From: Flagellimonas algicola | GTDB lineage: Bacteria > Bacteroidota > Bacteroidia > Flavobacteriales > Flavobacteriaceae | DNA: 64,000 nucleotides | Reading direction: 5' to 3' | Assembly: GCF_005937185.1 (NCBI RefSeq) | Contig: NZ_VCNI01000005.1 | Location: 45,464-109,463, forward strand | Shown here: positions 1 to 8,695 of the stretch, one piece after another | How positions within the stretch are numbered: the first letter of the stretch is position 1 | How the letters are laid out: each line of letters opens with the position of its first letter | Position numbers and translations under genes: made by a program | Notes under the pieces: model-generated | Database searches by the model: none | Told to the model about the DNA's origin: nothing | What the model saw: the letters and a program-made list of their open reading frames with translations, nothing else

Positions 1-420
1 TTTTACGAAAATGCCAAACCCACAAAGGATATGCTGTTGCTTGAAGGCCTTATAAAATATTTGAAAAAGAACTACAAGCTGGATAAAAATAGGTTGTATA
101 TAGGCGGACTCTCCATGGGTGGCATGGGTACGTTTGAATTGGTGCGAAGAAATCCAAAAATGTTTGCCGCCGCATTTCCAATTTGCGGTGGAGCCAATCC
201 CAACATAAGTAATAAATTGAGCAAACCGCATTGGTGGGTATTTCACGGAGATGCAGATGAAGTAGTACCTGAAAATTGTTCGGGAGACATGGTGAAGGCC
301 ATGGAGCAATCAGGGGTTAATGTGAAATATACCGTTTATCCCGGCGTAGGTCACAATAGTTGGGACAACACCTTTGAAGAACCTGAATTGCTAACTTGGT
401 TATTTTCTAAATCGAAGTAA
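1..420 (+). CDS. alpha/beta hydrolase, C-terminal part (5' end outside window)
   Basis: The frame is open from base 1, so this is the last ~139 residues of a longer protein. It resembles the dienelactone hydrolase / phospholipase-carboxylesterase group. The nucleophile elbow G-L-S-M-G-G lies near bases 103-123, an acid residue sits in FHGDADEVVP, and a histidine in GVGHNSW near the end; this is the Ser-Asp-His order of the fold. The substrate cannot be told. Whether the missing N-terminus carries a signal peptide is unknown. The gene ends 6 bases before the exonuclease gene and may be cotranscribed with it. Confidence 0.8.
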   Translation, partial: FYENAKPTKDMLLLEGLIKYLKKNYKLDKNRLYIGGLSMGGMGTFELVRRNPKMFAAAFPICGGANPNISNKLSKPHWWVFHGDADEVVPENCSGDMVKAMEQSGVNVKYTVYPGVGHNSWDNTFEEPELLTWLFSKSK

Positions 421-426
421 AATTTT

Positions 427-1203
427 ATGGAGTTAAAACTTACCAAGCCAATCTGTTTTTTTGATTTGGAAACTACAGGAATTAATGTGGCCAAGGACAG
501 AATTGTAGAAATTTCCATACTAAAGGTTTTTCCCAATGGTAACAAAGAAAGTAGGACCTGGTTAGTGAATCCGGAGATGACCATCCCACCAGAAGTGGTG
601 GCAGTGCATGGTATTTCCAACAAAAAGGTGGCCAATGAACCAACATTTAAACAGCTGTCCAAGGAAATCTATAAAATGATTAAGGATAGTGATTTGGCGG
701 GATATAACTCAGACCGATTTGATATTCCCTTGCTAGCCGAAGAAATGCTTCGAGCCGAAGTGGATTTTGATATGAAGAATATGGTTTCCGTAGATGTTCA
801 GACTATCTTCCATAAAATGGAAAAAAGGACACTGGAAGCCGCCTATAAATTCTATTGTGATAAAAATTTGGATGATGCCCATAGTGCTGAAGCTGATACT
901 TTGGCAACTTATGAGGTGCTCTTATCACAATTGGACCGATATCCAGAGCTGGAGAACAATGTGAAAAAGCTTTCGGAATTCACTACACGGAAACAGTCTT
1001 TGGATTTTGCGGGATTCATCGGTATAGATGATCAAAAGCGACCCATATTTGCCTTTGGGAAGCATAAGGGCAAAACGGTAGATGAGGTGATGGAATCTGA
1101 ACCAGGTTACTTTGGTTGGATATTAAATGCAGATTTCCCTTTGTACACCAAAAAAGTACTTACCCAAATAAAGTTGAGCAAACTGAACAATAAATTGTCA
1201 TAA
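427..1203 (+). CDS. DnaQ-like 3'-5' exonuclease
   Basis: 258 residues. The N-terminal ~170 residues carry the DEDDh exonuclease motifs: Exo I with FFDLETTG, Exo II around GYNSDRFDIPLL, Exo III around DDAHSAEADTLAT. This is the RNase T / DNA polymerase III epsilon fold. The C-terminal ~60 residues (FAFGKHKGKTVDEV..., then GYFGWILNADFP) match the small domain found after the exonuclease domain in exodeoxyribonuclease X-like proteins. Probably a stand-alone proofreading or repair nuclease, because no polymerase lies nearby. It starts 6 bases after the hydrolase and is followed 18 bases later by the FAH-family gene. Confidence 0.88.
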   Translation: MELKLTKPICFFDLETTGINVAKDRIVEISILKVFPNGNKESRTWLVNPEMTIPPEVVAVHGISNKKVANEPTFKQLSKEIYKMIKDSDLAGYNSDRFDIPLLAEEMLRAEVDFDMKNMVSVDVQTIFHKMEKRTLEAAYKFYCDKNLDDAHSAEADTLATYEVLLSQLDRYPELENNVKKLSEFTTRKQSLDFAGFIGIDDQKRPIFAFGKHKGKTVDEVMESEPGYFGWILNADFPLYTKKVLTQIKLSKLNNKLS

Positions 1204-1221
1204 TCAAAATCACAAAAGGGA

Positions 1222-1833
1222 ATGAAGCTGATATGCATTGGAAGGAACTATGCTGCGCATATTGATGAGTTGAACAACGAACGACCGGAAGAACCAGTAG
1301 TATTTATCAAACCCGATTCCGCCATCTTGCCCAAGGAGCAGGATTTTTACATCCCAGAATTTTCAGAAGACATCCATTACGAAGTAGAGGTCTTGGTAAA
1401 GATCAAAAAAGTGGGGAAGCATATCGCACCACAATTTGCCCATACCTATTATGATGAAATTGGATTGGGAATCGATTTCACCGCAAGAGACCTTCAATCC
1501 AAGTTAAAGGCAAAAGGTTTGCCCTGGGAAAAAGCAAAGGGATTTGACGGCTCAGCAATCGTTGGTAGGTGGAAGCTGAAAAATTCGTACGAAAATGTTG
1601 ACAAATTATCATTTCAATTAATAAAAAATGGAACGGAAGTGCAAAATGGCAATACTTCCTTGATGCTGTGGAAAATAGATGAGCTTATTGCCCATGTTTC
1701 CACCTATTTTATGCTGAAAAAGGGCGATATTTTGTTCACGGGCACCCCTGCGGGTGTTGGTAAAGTAAGCCCAAATGATTACCTTGTAGGGATGCTGGAA
1801 GGAGAGCAGTTATTTGAAATTAATGTGAAATAA
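1222..1833 (+). CDS. fumarylacetoacetate hydrolase family protein
   Basis: 203 residues, the short single-domain (YcgM/FAHD1-like) form. It starts MKLICIGRNYAAHIDEL, the usual opening of acylpyruvase-type members. Metal ligands are expected in HYEVEVLVKI (E-x-E) and in GLGIDFTARDLQ (Asp). The end has the family motif FTGTPAGVGKV. Members hydrolyse C-C bonds of acylpyruvates or decarboxylate oxaloacetate; which reaction applies cannot be read. Its stop TAA shares one base with the ATG of the Hpt gene, so the two are translationally linked. Confidence 0.87.
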   Translation: MKLICIGRNYAAHIDELNNERPEEPVVFIKPDSAILPKEQDFYIPEFSEDIHYEVEVLVKIKKVGKHIAPQFAHTYYDEIGLGIDFTARDLQSKLKAKGLPWEKAKGFDGSAIVGRWKLKNSYENVDKLSFQLIKNGTEVQNGNTSLMLWKIDELIAHVSTYFMLKKGDILFTGTPAGVGKVSPNDYLVGMLEGEQLFEINVK

Positions 1834-2171
1834 TGATTTACAACCTCGACAAGATTAATGAAATGGCGGAAGGCGACCAAGATTTCGTAATATCTGTTAT
1901 TTCTGTGTTTTTGGAAGAAGTTCCCGTTGACTTGGAAGGCCTGGAAACGGCCATAGGAGCGCGGGACTATGAAAATGTTTACAAGCTGGCCCACAAGATA
2001 AAACCCAATGTGGATCTTTTGGGAATGGAACAGACCCGTGCTACCGCTCTTGAGATTGAAACCCTGGGCAAGAATACGGCCAATATGGACGAAATTGAGC
2101 AAAAATTTCCCCTCCTAAAGAAGGATGTGCTTCAGGTAGTGTCCGAACTTCAAAAAGATTTTGATCTTTAA
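1833..2171 (+). CDS. Hpt-domain histidine phosphotransfer protein
   Basis: 112 residues that are almost entirely one Hpt four-helix domain. The phosphorylatable histidine is in YKLAHKIKPNVDLLGM (about residue 54), the typical AHxLKxxxxxLG surrounding. Such proteins relay phosphate between the receiver domain of a hybrid sensor kinase and a response regulator. No kinase or regulator lies within the window, so the partners are encoded elsewhere. The start overlaps the stop of the FAH gene by one base, and cinA follows directly after the stop. Confidence 0.82.
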   Translation: MIYNLDKINEMAEGDQDFVISVISVFLEEVPVDLEGLETAIGARDYENVYKLAHKIKPNVDLLGMEQTRATALEIETLGKNTANMDEIEQKFPLLKKDVLQVVSELQKDFDL

Positions 2172-3419
2172 ATGCAGGCAGAAATCATAACCATTGGGGA
2201 TGAGATTCTCATTGGACAGGTGGTGGACTCCAACTCTACATTTATAGCAAAAGAACTCAACAAAATTGGTGTATCCGTTCATCAAATAACCTCCGTGCAA
2301 GATGATCGGGAGCAAATTTTGGATGTTCTGGAAACTGCAGGAACCCGATCTTCCATTGTGATAATGACTGGGGGATTGGGGCCAACCAAAGATGACATTA
2401 CCAAACATACCCTTTGTGAGTTTTTGGATGATGAACTGGTACAAGATGACGCCGTACTTAAAAATGTGGAGGAACTCTTCAAAAAGTACTTTTCCACACC
2501 CATTTCCGAATTGAATAGAAAACAGGCTTTGGTGCCTTCTAAATCAGTCGTTCTTCAAAATCCCAATGGAACGGCACCAGGATTATGGATGAAACGCGGA
2601 GAAACGGTCTTTGTTTCCTTACCTGGAGTGCCTTTTGAAATGAAACACCTGATTCGCAGTTTGGTTATTCCCAAGATTACGGAGGAGTTTGAGCGGCCAC
2701 ATATATATCATAAGACCATTGTTACCTATGGAATGGGAGAAAGTGCGTTGGCCGATAAAATTGAAGACTGGGAGGACAACCTTCCCAACTATGTAAAACT
2801 GGCCTATTTGCCCAATTTGGGAAAAGTTAGACTTCGTCTAACGGCTAAAGGCCCAGATATGCATGCGCTTGTCAGTGCTGTGGATAAAGAGGTAAAACAC
2901 CTTTACACATTAATTGGGGATATTATTTATGGGGAGGAGGATGGAGATTCCATTGAGCAACAGATAGGAAAGGTCATGACCCAAAAAAAATTGACCTTGG
3001 CCACCGCTGAGAGTTTTACCGGGGGAAAAATAGCAGAAAAAATTACGGCTGTTCCAGGGGCTTCGGCCTATTTTAAAGGGAGTGTGGTAAGTTACGCGAC
3101 GGAAACCAAAATTAAGGTACTGGAAGTTCCACAAGATATGGTTGAAAAGCATTCGGTGGTGAGCGAACAAGTAGCCATAGCCATGGCAAAAAATGTCCAA
3201 AATCTGTTGGATGTTGACTTTTCCATAGCCACAACAGGTAACGCTGGACCCACCAAAGGGGATTCCGACGCTGAAGTGGGTACGGTTTATATCGCCATTG
3301 CCACTCCAAATGATACATTTGCCCAGAAATTTACCATTGGCAAGAACCGGGAACGTATCGTGAACCGCTCAGTAAATAGAGCGTTTGAAATGCTTTGGAA
3401 AGAAATTTTAAATTTCTGA
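2172..3419 (+). CDS. cinA: CinA family nicotinamide-nucleotide amidohydrolase
   Basis: 415 residues, the usual length of two-domain CinA. The N-terminal MoCF/COG1058 domain (residues ~1-170) has the motif MTGGLGPTKDD. The C-terminal PncC domain (residues ~260-415) has ATAESFTGGKIA and SVVSYATETKIKVL. The C-terminal domain deamidates NMN and recycles pyridine nucleotides; the N-terminal domain in some members is an ADP-ribose pyrophosphatase. The historical link to competence is not implied here. ATG follows the Hpt stop without a gap, so it is the last gene of the run that starts at the left edge. A promoter for the next operon follows right after its stop. Confidence 0.95.
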   Translation: MQAEIITIGDEILIGQVVDSNSTFIAKELNKIGVSVHQITSVQDDREQILDVLETAGTRSSIVIMTGGLGPTKDDITKHTLCEFLDDELVQDDAVLKNVEELFKKYFSTPISELNRKQALVPSKSVVLQNPNGTAPGLWMKRGETVFVSLPGVPFEMKHLIRSLVIPKITEEFERPHIYHKTIVTYGMGESALADKIEDWEDNLPNYVKLAYLPNLGKVRLRLTAKGPDMHALVSAVDKEVKHLYTLIGDIIYGEEDGDSIEQQIGKVMTQKKLTLATAESFTGGKIAEKITAVPGASAYFKGSVVSYATETKIKVLEVPQDMVEKHSVVSEQVAIAMAKNVQNLLDVDFSIATTGNAGPTKGDSDAEVGTVYIAIATPNDTFAQKFTIGKNRERIVNRSVNRAFEMLWKEILNF

Positions 3420-3427
3420 AAAAGAAT

Positions 3428-3459
3428 TTTGTCCGTCCCGCATAAATGGCATAAATTTG
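3428..3459 (+). promoter_or_regulatory. promoter of rpmB-rpmG-DUF4295
   Basis: A -33 box TTTG (3428-3431) and a -7 box TAAATTTG (3452-3459) are separated by 20 bases, close to the Bacteroidetes housekeeping consensus. The expected start near 3463 gives a leader of about 30 bases before rpmB. Confidence 0.65.
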
Positions 3460-3492
3460 CAGCCTCAATAAAATCACTCAAAAGTTAGGGAG

Positions 3493-3720
3493 ATGTCTAA
3501 AGTTTGTGAAGTTACAGGAAAAAAGGTGATGTTTGGAAATAACGTTTCCTTCTCTATCAATAAAACCAAGAGAAGGTTTGACTCGAATATTTCCAAAAAG
3601 AAATTCTACATCCCGGAAGAAGACCGTTGGGTAACCCTTAACGTTTCATCCAAAGGTTTAAAAATCATCAATAAAAAAGGAATCTCTGCTGTTTTAAAGG
3701 AAATCAATTCCAAAAAATAG
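3493..3720 (+). CDS. rpmB: 50S ribosomal protein L28
   Basis: 75 residues. The opening SKVCEVTGKKVMFGNNVSFS and the following basic NKTKRRF segment are diagnostic for bacterial L28. Residues such as KKFYIPEEDRWVTL and the final helix complete the family. It is a structural protein of the large subunit near the E site. First gene of a ribosomal-protein trio (L28, L33, DUF4295) that is the standard Bacteroidetes arrangement. Confidence 0.98.
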   Translation: MSKVCEVTGKKVMFGNNVSFSINKTKRRFDSNISKKKFYIPEEDRWVTLNVSSKGLKIINKKGISAVLKEINSKK

Positions 3721-3746
3721 GTTGACAAGATTTTAAGTTCAAGACA

Positions 3747-3929
3747 ATGGCAAAGAAAGGAAATAGAGTTCAGGTTATTTTGGAGTGTACAGAGCACAAG
3801 GAGTCTGGTATGCCAGGTACTTCTAGATATATCACAACCAAAAACAAAAAGAACACGCCAGATAGAATGGAGATCAAAAAATTCAATCCCATTCTTAAGC
3901 GTATGACAGTTCATAAAGAAATTAAGTAA
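3747..3929 (+). CDS. rpmG: 50S ribosomal protein L33
   Basis: 60 residues, basic, beginning [18 protein letters not shown] and ending [17 protein letters not shown], the typical L33 pattern. Of the usual zinc cysteines only C14 is present (ECTEH) and the later CxxC pair is absent, so this is the zinc-free (C-) form. It follows rpmB by 26 bases and precedes the DUF4295 gene by 44 bases. Member of the large ribosomal subunit. Confidence 0.97.
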   Translation: MAKKGNRVQVILECTEHKESGMPGTSRYITTKNKKNTPDRMEIKKFNPILKRMTVHKEIK

Positions 3930-3973
3930 TTCGGATTTTACGAAGTAAGATTCAAAGTAATAATAAGTAAGCC

Positions 3974-4126
3974 ATGGCAAAGAAAACAGTAGCAACGCTT
4001 CAGTCATCATCCAAAAGATTGACCAAGGCCATTAAAATGGTCAAGTCTCCAAAAACAGGAGCCTATACTTTTGTGGAGTCAGTTATGGCACCAGAATTGG
4101 TAAACGACTGGTTAAATAAAAAATAA
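3974..4126 (+). CDS. DUF4295 family small basic protein
   Basis: A 50-residue protein starting MAKKTVATLQSSSKRLTKAI and ending in a lysine pair. It is lysine rich and has the pattern SPKTGAYTFVE. It matches the DUF4295 family, which is found in Bacteroidetes directly after rpmG. Its position and composition suggest a ribosome-associated protein; this is inference, because the function of the family is not something I can derive from sequence. A strong terminator follows 20 bases after the stop and closes the operon. Confidence 0.88.
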   Translation: MAKKTVATLQSSSKRLTKAIKMVKSPKTGAYTFVESVMAPELVNDWLNKK

Positions 4127-4145
4127 TCAGTAGTCGAAGAAATTG

Positions 4146-4172
4146 AAAGCCGCTTAGTAAGCGGCTTTTTTT
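4146..4172 (+). terminator. rho-independent terminator after DUF4295 gene
   Basis: Stem GCCGCT / AGCGGC with flanking A and T runs (AAAGCCGCTTAG...AAGCGGCTTTTTTT) ends the ribosomal-protein operon. Confidence 0.9.
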
Positions 4173-4187
4173 ATGCCTTTACTTTCC

Positions 4188-4195
4188 TATCTTTG
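4188..4195 (+). promoter_or_regulatory. -7 box of ftsY promoter
   Basis: TATCTTTG fits TAnnTTTG. The expected transcript start near 4199 gives a 17-base leader before the ATG at 4216. The -33 region is only T-rich. It lies just after the terminator, so ftsY is a separate transcription unit. Confidence 0.5.
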
Positions 4196-4215
4196 GAGCT
4201 TGATGAAGATTGCTT

Positions 4216-5172
4216 ATGAGCCTATTTAAAAACATTTTTTCCTCTGATAAAAAAGAGACTTTGGACAAGGGTCTGGAAAAGTCGAAAACCAGTTTTTTTG
4301 GAAAATTGGGGAAGGCCGTTGCAGGTAAATCCAAAGTAGATGATGAGGTGTTGGATAATTTGGAGGAAGTTCTGGTGACATCAGATGTTGGAGTGGACAC
4401 CACGCTGAAAATTATTGAACGAATTGAAGAGCGGGTATCCAAGGACAAGTATTTGGGAACAGATGAACTCAACACGATCCTACGGGAAGAAATTGCTAGT
4501 TTATTGTCTGAAACCCACGTGGGAGAGGATACAGAATTTGTAGTTCCAAAAGACAAAAAGCCCTATGTGATCATGGTGGTTGGCGTAAATGGAGTTGGGA
4601 AGACCACCACAATCGGGAAGTTGGCGCACCAGTTCAAAAATCAAGGACTAAAGGTTGTACTTGGAGCCGGGGATACCTTTAGGGCGGCTGCCATTGACCA
4701 GTTGCAAGTTTGGGCCGATCGGGTGGACGTACCCATAATAAAACAAAAAATGGGAAGTGACCCGGCTTCCGTTGCTTTTGATACCCTAAACTCTGCCGTG
4801 GCCGAGGAGGCTGATGTTGTACTTATAGATACAGCTGGCAGATTACATAACAAAGTCAACCTTATGAATGAGCTTTCCAAGGTGAAACGGGTTATGCAAA
4901 AGGTGATAGTAGATGCCCCGCATGACGTGCTCTTGGTTTTGGATGGTTCAACAGGACAAAATGCTTTTGAACAAGCAAAGCAGTTTACCAAGGCAACAGA
5001 AGTTTCCAGTTTGGCGGTCACCAAATTGGATGGTACGGCCAAAGGTGGTGTGGTCATCGGAATTTCTGATCAATTTCAAATACCCGTCAAATATATTGGA
5101 GTGGGAGAAGGCATAGAAGACCTGCAGGTATTCAATAAATATGAATTTGTAGATTCCTTTTTTAAAAGTTAA
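4216..5172 (+). CDS. ftsY: signal recognition particle receptor FtsY
   Basis: 318 residues. The NG domain of an SRP GTPase is complete: G1 GVNGVGKTTTIGKLA, then GDTFRAAAIDQL, G3 DTAGRLHNK, G4 TKLDGTAKGG. The N-terminus is short, so the acidic A domain of enterobacterial FtsY is missing, as usual outside Proteobacteria. It docks SRP-ribosome complexes at the inner membrane. The ATG at 4216 (MSLFKNIFSSDKK) is preferred to a TTG six bases earlier because homologues start this way. The RDD-family gene begins 3 bases after the stop. Confidence 0.97.
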   Translation: MSLFKNIFSSDKKETLDKGLEKSKTSFFGKLGKAVAGKSKVDDEVLDNLEEVLVTSDVGVDTTLKIIERIEERVSKDKYLGTDELNTILREEIASLLSETHVGEDTEFVVPKDKKPYVIMVVGVNGVGKTTTIGKLAHQFKNQGLKVVLGAGDTFRAAAIDQLQVWADRVDVPIIKQKMGSDPASVAFDTLNSAVAEEADVVLIDTAGRLHNKVNLMNELSKVKRVMQKVIVDAPHDVLLVLDGSTGQNAFEQAKQFTKATEVSSLAVTKLDGTAKGGVVIGISDQFQIPVKYIGVGEGIEDLQVFNKYEFVDSFFKS

Positions 5173-5175
5173 CCC

Positions 5176-5574
5176 ATGGAATATGCTATTTTACCTAATC
5201 GGGTCAAAGCTGTAGTAATAGATGGGGTTGTTTTAATTTGCTGCATGTATCTTGTCTCAGAACTGTTTGCCTCATTTGAGTCAGTACCGGACTATGTCCG
5301 GATGGCGGCTTTTGTTGTAATCTTCGTTTTGTATGATCCAATTTTCACCAGTGCTTTTGGCGGAACCTTGGGGCATAGCTATAGTGGAATTGTAGTAAAA
5401 CGCGAAAATGATACCAAAAAGAACCTTATTTTTCCCTTGGCAGTAATAAGATTCCTGGTTAAATCCTTATTGGGATGGCTTTCATTGCTCACGGTTACAG
5501 GATCGGATAAAAAACAGGCGATTCATGATCGCATTGTAGGGTCTGTAGTATTGGATTCGGAATCAAAAAAGTAA
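5176..5574 (+). CDS. RDD family membrane protein
   Basis: 132 residues with hydrophobic segments near residues 12-30, 42-62 and 88-110. It has the RDD-type features: an Arg near the N-terminus of the first helix (NRVKAVVIDG) and the late motif KQAIHDRIVGSVVL, where the aspartate of the R-D-D pattern sits (H-D-R-I-V-G). The family is of unsettled role (some members act in Na+/H+ exchange or as membrane scaffolds). It starts 3 bases after ftsY and is probably cotranscribed with it. Confidence 0.8.
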   Translation: MEYAILPNRVKAVVIDGVVLICCMYLVSELFASFESVPDYVRMAAFVVIFVLYDPIFTSAFGGTLGHSYSGIVVKRENDTKKNLIFPLAVIRFLVKSLLGWLSLLTVTGSDKKQAIHDRIVGSVVLDSESKK

Positions 5575-5593
5575 TTTTTTATCTTGCCCAATT

Positions 5594-6364
5594 ATGGGAA
5601 GAATTCATCTGTTCGAATTTGAGGATCAAAAGTGGTTTCCCGCTTTTCTGCGCAATTACGGTACAGATTTTCTGCAATTTCTTTCCAACAAAACCAAAAT
5701 GTACAAGCCCATTGTTCCAGTATTGGAAAGAGGGCTGAAAACTTGCGGTGAAGATACCATTGTGGATTTGGGTTCTGGCGGCGGTGGTGGCCTTCTTTGG
5801 TTGAATTCGGAATTGTTGAAATCCAATCCCGGCTTAAAAATAGTTTTGACCGATTTTTACCCCAACATCAGTGCATTTAAATATACCCAAAAGCAGGCGG
5901 AAAACTTTGATTTTATGGACGCCCCTGTTGATGCCAGGAATGTGCCTGACAATCTACAAGGTTTGAGAACACAGTTCCTCTCCCTGCATCATTTTAAACC
6001 AGACGATGCTAGAAAAATTCTCCAAAATGCGGTGAATGCCGGTTCAGGTATTGGTGTTTTTGAAGCTCAGGAAAGAAGTGTTCCGAGTATTTTGGCCATG
6101 TTGTTCTCACCTATCAGTGTTGTGTTGACCACCCCTTTTATAAGGCCCTTCAAGTTGGGTCGTTTGCTGTTTACCTATCTCATTCCTATTGTTCCCTTGT
6201 TTGTGCTGTGGGATGGCATTGTATCCTCTCTTCGAACCTACTCTGTCAAGGAAATGGAAGCTTTGGTGGCTTCTTTGGAACAAGGTGATACCTACCATTG
6301 GGAAATCCAAAGGGTTAAATCCGGTCCCGGAGTTATTTTGTACCTTTTGGGAATCCCCAAATAG
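5594..6364 (+). CDS. class I SAM-dependent methyltransferase-like protein
   Basis: 256 residues. The cofactor loop is clear: IVDLGSGGGGGLLWL (motif I), followed by IVLTDFYPNI (motif II, acidic residue for the ribose). The later part has a hydrophobic stretch (about residues 165-210: SPISVVLTTPFIRPF, then LFTYLIPIVPLFVLWDG), which suggests membrane association; this is unusual for a soluble methyltransferase. The substrate is unknown. It follows the RDD gene by 19 bases. Confidence 0.72.
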   Translation: MGRIHLFEFEDQKWFPAFLRNYGTDFLQFLSNKTKMYKPIVPVLERGLKTCGEDTIVDLGSGGGGGLLWLNSELLKSNPGLKIVLTDFYPNISAFKYTQKQAENFDFMDAPVDARNVPDNLQGLRTQFLSLHHFKPDDARKILQNAVNAGSGIGVFEAQERSVPSILAMLFSPISVVLTTPFIRPFKLGRLLFTYLIPIVPLFVLWDGIVSSLRTYSVKEMEALVASLEQGDTYHWEIQRVKSGPGVILYLLGIPK

Positions 6365-6408
6365 GGGAATAACTTCATTTCTAAAATAGCAACCAATTAA
6401 ACCTCATT

Positions 6409-7812
6409 ATGGGAAGACTAGCTTTTTTCATTTTTCTATGCTGTACAAATTTGGCCTTGGCCAAGATTTGGACCCCGACCATTATTTCGGATAACATGGT
6501 ACTCCAACAACAATCCACTACAACCATTTGGGGATGGACTACCCATACAGGTGAAACGATTACAATTTCTGGTTCTTGGGACAATATTGAGGTCAAAACC
6601 AAGGCCAATCAGGGTGTTTGGTCGGCTCAATTGCCCACCCCAACCGCAGGTGGACCTTATACGGTCACCGTCAAAGGACACGAAGAGCTAATTTTGTCCA
6701 ATGTTATGATTGGGGAGGTTTGGATAGCTTCGGGCCAATCCAACATGCAGTGGACTCCCAATATGGGTTTGGATAATGTCAAAGAAGAAATAGCGGCTGC
6801 CCATTACCCGAACATTAGATTTTTTCAGGTACCGCAGCGAAAATCCGATACCCCACAGGATGATACACCTGGTCAATGGTCTGCTTGTACACCCGAGTCC
6901 ATGCAGAACTTTAGTTCTGTGGCCTATTTTTTTGGGAGAAAACTACACAATGATTTATCCGTACCAGTGGGTTTGATCAGTTCCAATTGGGGAGGAACTC
7001 CAGTGGAGGTCTGGATTCCAGATGCTTTGATAGAACAGGATGCCGACCTTGGACCTGCGGCAAAAAAGGTTCCCGCAAATCAATGGCGGCCGGAAAAGCC
7101 TGGGGATTGCTATAATGCTATGATTCACCCATTGAGCAAGTTTAATATCGCAGGAGCCATTTGGTATCAAGGCGAATCCAATAGAGCCAATTCCAAATCC
7201 TATTACAAATCGTTCCCTTTACTCATCAAATCTTGGAGAGAACAATGGAATAAGGAGTTTCCCTTCTACTTTGCCCAAATTGCCCCATTCGATTATGACA
7301 AGGAGAAAAAAGATATCAAAGCCGCAGTGGTTCGAGATGCCCAGTTGTACACCATGAAATCCGTACCAAATTCAGGCATGGCCGTTACCAATGACATAGG
7401 TAATCTGAAAGATATTCACCCCATCAATAAACAGGAAGTGGGCAGGCGATTGGCATTATGGGCTTTGGCCCAAACCTATGGTGTAAAGGATTTAACCTAT
7501 AGTGGCCCTGTGTATAAAAGCATGGAAATCAAAAAGAATAAGATAATATTGGATTTTGAGCATGCTGAAAATGGTCTGAAGATGGAAGGCAAAACTTTGC
7601 AGGAGTTTTATATTGCTGGTGAGGACAAGGAGTTTCACGAAGCCAGGGCACGAATCAAGGGAAACAGGGTGGAAGTTTCTTCACGAAATGTAAAGGTGCC
7701 CGTAGCGGTAAGGTTTGCTTTTTATGACAAGGCGTTACCAAACTTGTTCAACCAAGAGGGCTTACCTGCTTCAGCTTTTAGAACAGATGATTGGGAAATT
7801 GACTTAGATTGA
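6409..7812 (+). CDS. secreted sialate O-acetylesterase-like (SASA) protein
   Basis: 467 residues with an N-terminal signal peptide (FFIFLCCTNLALA). The SASA / SGNH-hydrolase motifs are present: GEVWIASGQSNMQW (nucleophile Ser), GAIWYQGESN, and the late D-x-H in NLKDIHPINKQ. Such enzymes remove acetyl groups from sialic acids or from plant and algal polysaccharides. Located in the periplasm or at the surface. The next gene, also secreted, starts 7 bases after the stop. Confidence 0.9.
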   Translation: MGRLAFFIFLCCTNLALAKIWTPTIISDNMVLQQQSTTTIWGWTTHTGETITISGSWDNIEVKTKANQGVWSAQLPTPTAGGPYTVTVKGHEELILSNVMIGEVWIASGQSNMQWTPNMGLDNVKEEIAAAHYPNIRFFQVPQRKSDTPQDDTPGQWSACTPESMQNFSSVAYFFGRKLHNDLSVPVGLISSNWGGTPVEVWIPDALIEQDADLGPAAKKVPANQWRPEKPGDCYNAMIHPLSKFNIAGAIWYQGESNRANSKSYYKSFPLLIKSWREQWNKEFPFYFAQIAPFDYDKEKKDIKAAVVRDAQLYTMKSVPNSGMAVTNDIGNLKDIHPINKQEVGRRLALWALAQTYGVKDLTYSGPVYKSMEIKKNKIILDFEHAENGLKMEGKTLQEFYIAGEDKEFHEARARIKGNRVEVSSRNVKVPVAVRFAFYDKALPNLFNQEGLPASAFRTDDWEIDLD

Positions 7813-7819
7813 TATCAGA

Positions 7820-8695
7820 ATGGGGCAACGAAAACTGACTTTGAGCATTTTTGGATTGCTGTTTGTATTGTCAATAACGGAGCTCACAGCACAGCTCACA
7901 CATCCTAAAGCCAGTCCAGCATCAGTGGTCGAACAAGCGGTTGGACTTTCTAAGATCACAGTCCGCTATTCCAGGCCCGCCGTTAGAGGCAGAACTATTT
8001 TTGGAGGTTTGGTGCCTTACGGCCGGATTTGGCGTGTTGGGGCCAATGAGTCCACAAAAATTACTGTGGATACAGAAATGGAGGTAATGGGAAAAGTCCT
8101 TCCCAAAGGGACTTATGCGCTATATGCCTTTCCGGAATCCAATGCTTGGGAAATTGCATTCCATACCAATTTGACTCATTGGGGGGATGGTCGAAAAAAC
8201 TATAATCCAGTGGAAGATCTTTTTCGTATTTCGGTGCGGCCAAAAAAAATGGCGGGCCATCAAGAGAACTTTTTAATCACTTTTGATGACATATCCCATA
8301 ATTCCGTGCAAATGAAATTGGTTTGGGCAAACACTCAAGTTGCAATCCCCTTTAAAGTGGATACGCATGCCCAGATGGAAAGGGAAATTTCAATAAAGTT
8401 GAATGAATCGCCTACTGCTCAAACCTATTATGAGGCGGCACGCTATCTCCAAGAACAGCATAAAGACCCCAGAAGAGCTTTGGACTATTTGAACAAGGCC
8501 CTGGAACTAGGAGGTGACACCTATTATTTTCATAGGGTGAAATCTTTGGTGGAAGCTGAATTGGGGGATTACAAATCTGCAATTGCTTCAGCTAAGAGGT
8601 CCTTAAAAATTGCTGAAAAACTGGAAAAAGATGAGTTTGTTCGGATGAATCAAAAGAACATTGCCAAATGGGAAAACTTATTGGAACAAAAATGA
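7820..8695 (+). CDS. DUF2911 protein with C-terminal TPR region
   Basis: 291 residues. A signal peptide is followed by a DUF2911 domain (about residues 27-185), with the typical KITVRYSRPAVRGRTIFG and VPYGRIWRVGANESTKI. The last ~95 residues form TPR-like helices (AQTYYEAARYLQEQH..., DYLNKALELGG). DUF2911 proteins are common secreted proteins of Bacteroidetes with no proven function. Its stop overlaps the ATG of the amidase gene (ATGA), so the two are translationally coupled. Confidence 0.85.
   Translation: MGQRKLTLSIFGLLFVLSITELTAQLTHPKASPASVVEQAVGLSKITVRYSRPAVRGRTIFGGLVPYGRIWRVGANESTKITVDTEMEVMGKVLPKGTYALYAFPESNAWEIAFHTNLTHWGDGRKNYNPVEDLFRISVRPKKMAGHQENFLITFDDISHNSVQMKLVWANTQVAIPFKVDTHAQMEREISIKLNESPTAQTYYEAARYLQEQHKDPRRALDYLNKALELGGDTYYFHRVKSLVEAELGDYKSAIASAKRSLKIAEKLEKDEFVRMNQKNIAKWENLLEQK

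Noticed and set aside
3606..4010. 134-codon minus-strand frame over rpmB, rpmG and DUF4295
   Set aside because: Antisense to three conserved small genes; no start context and no homology seen.
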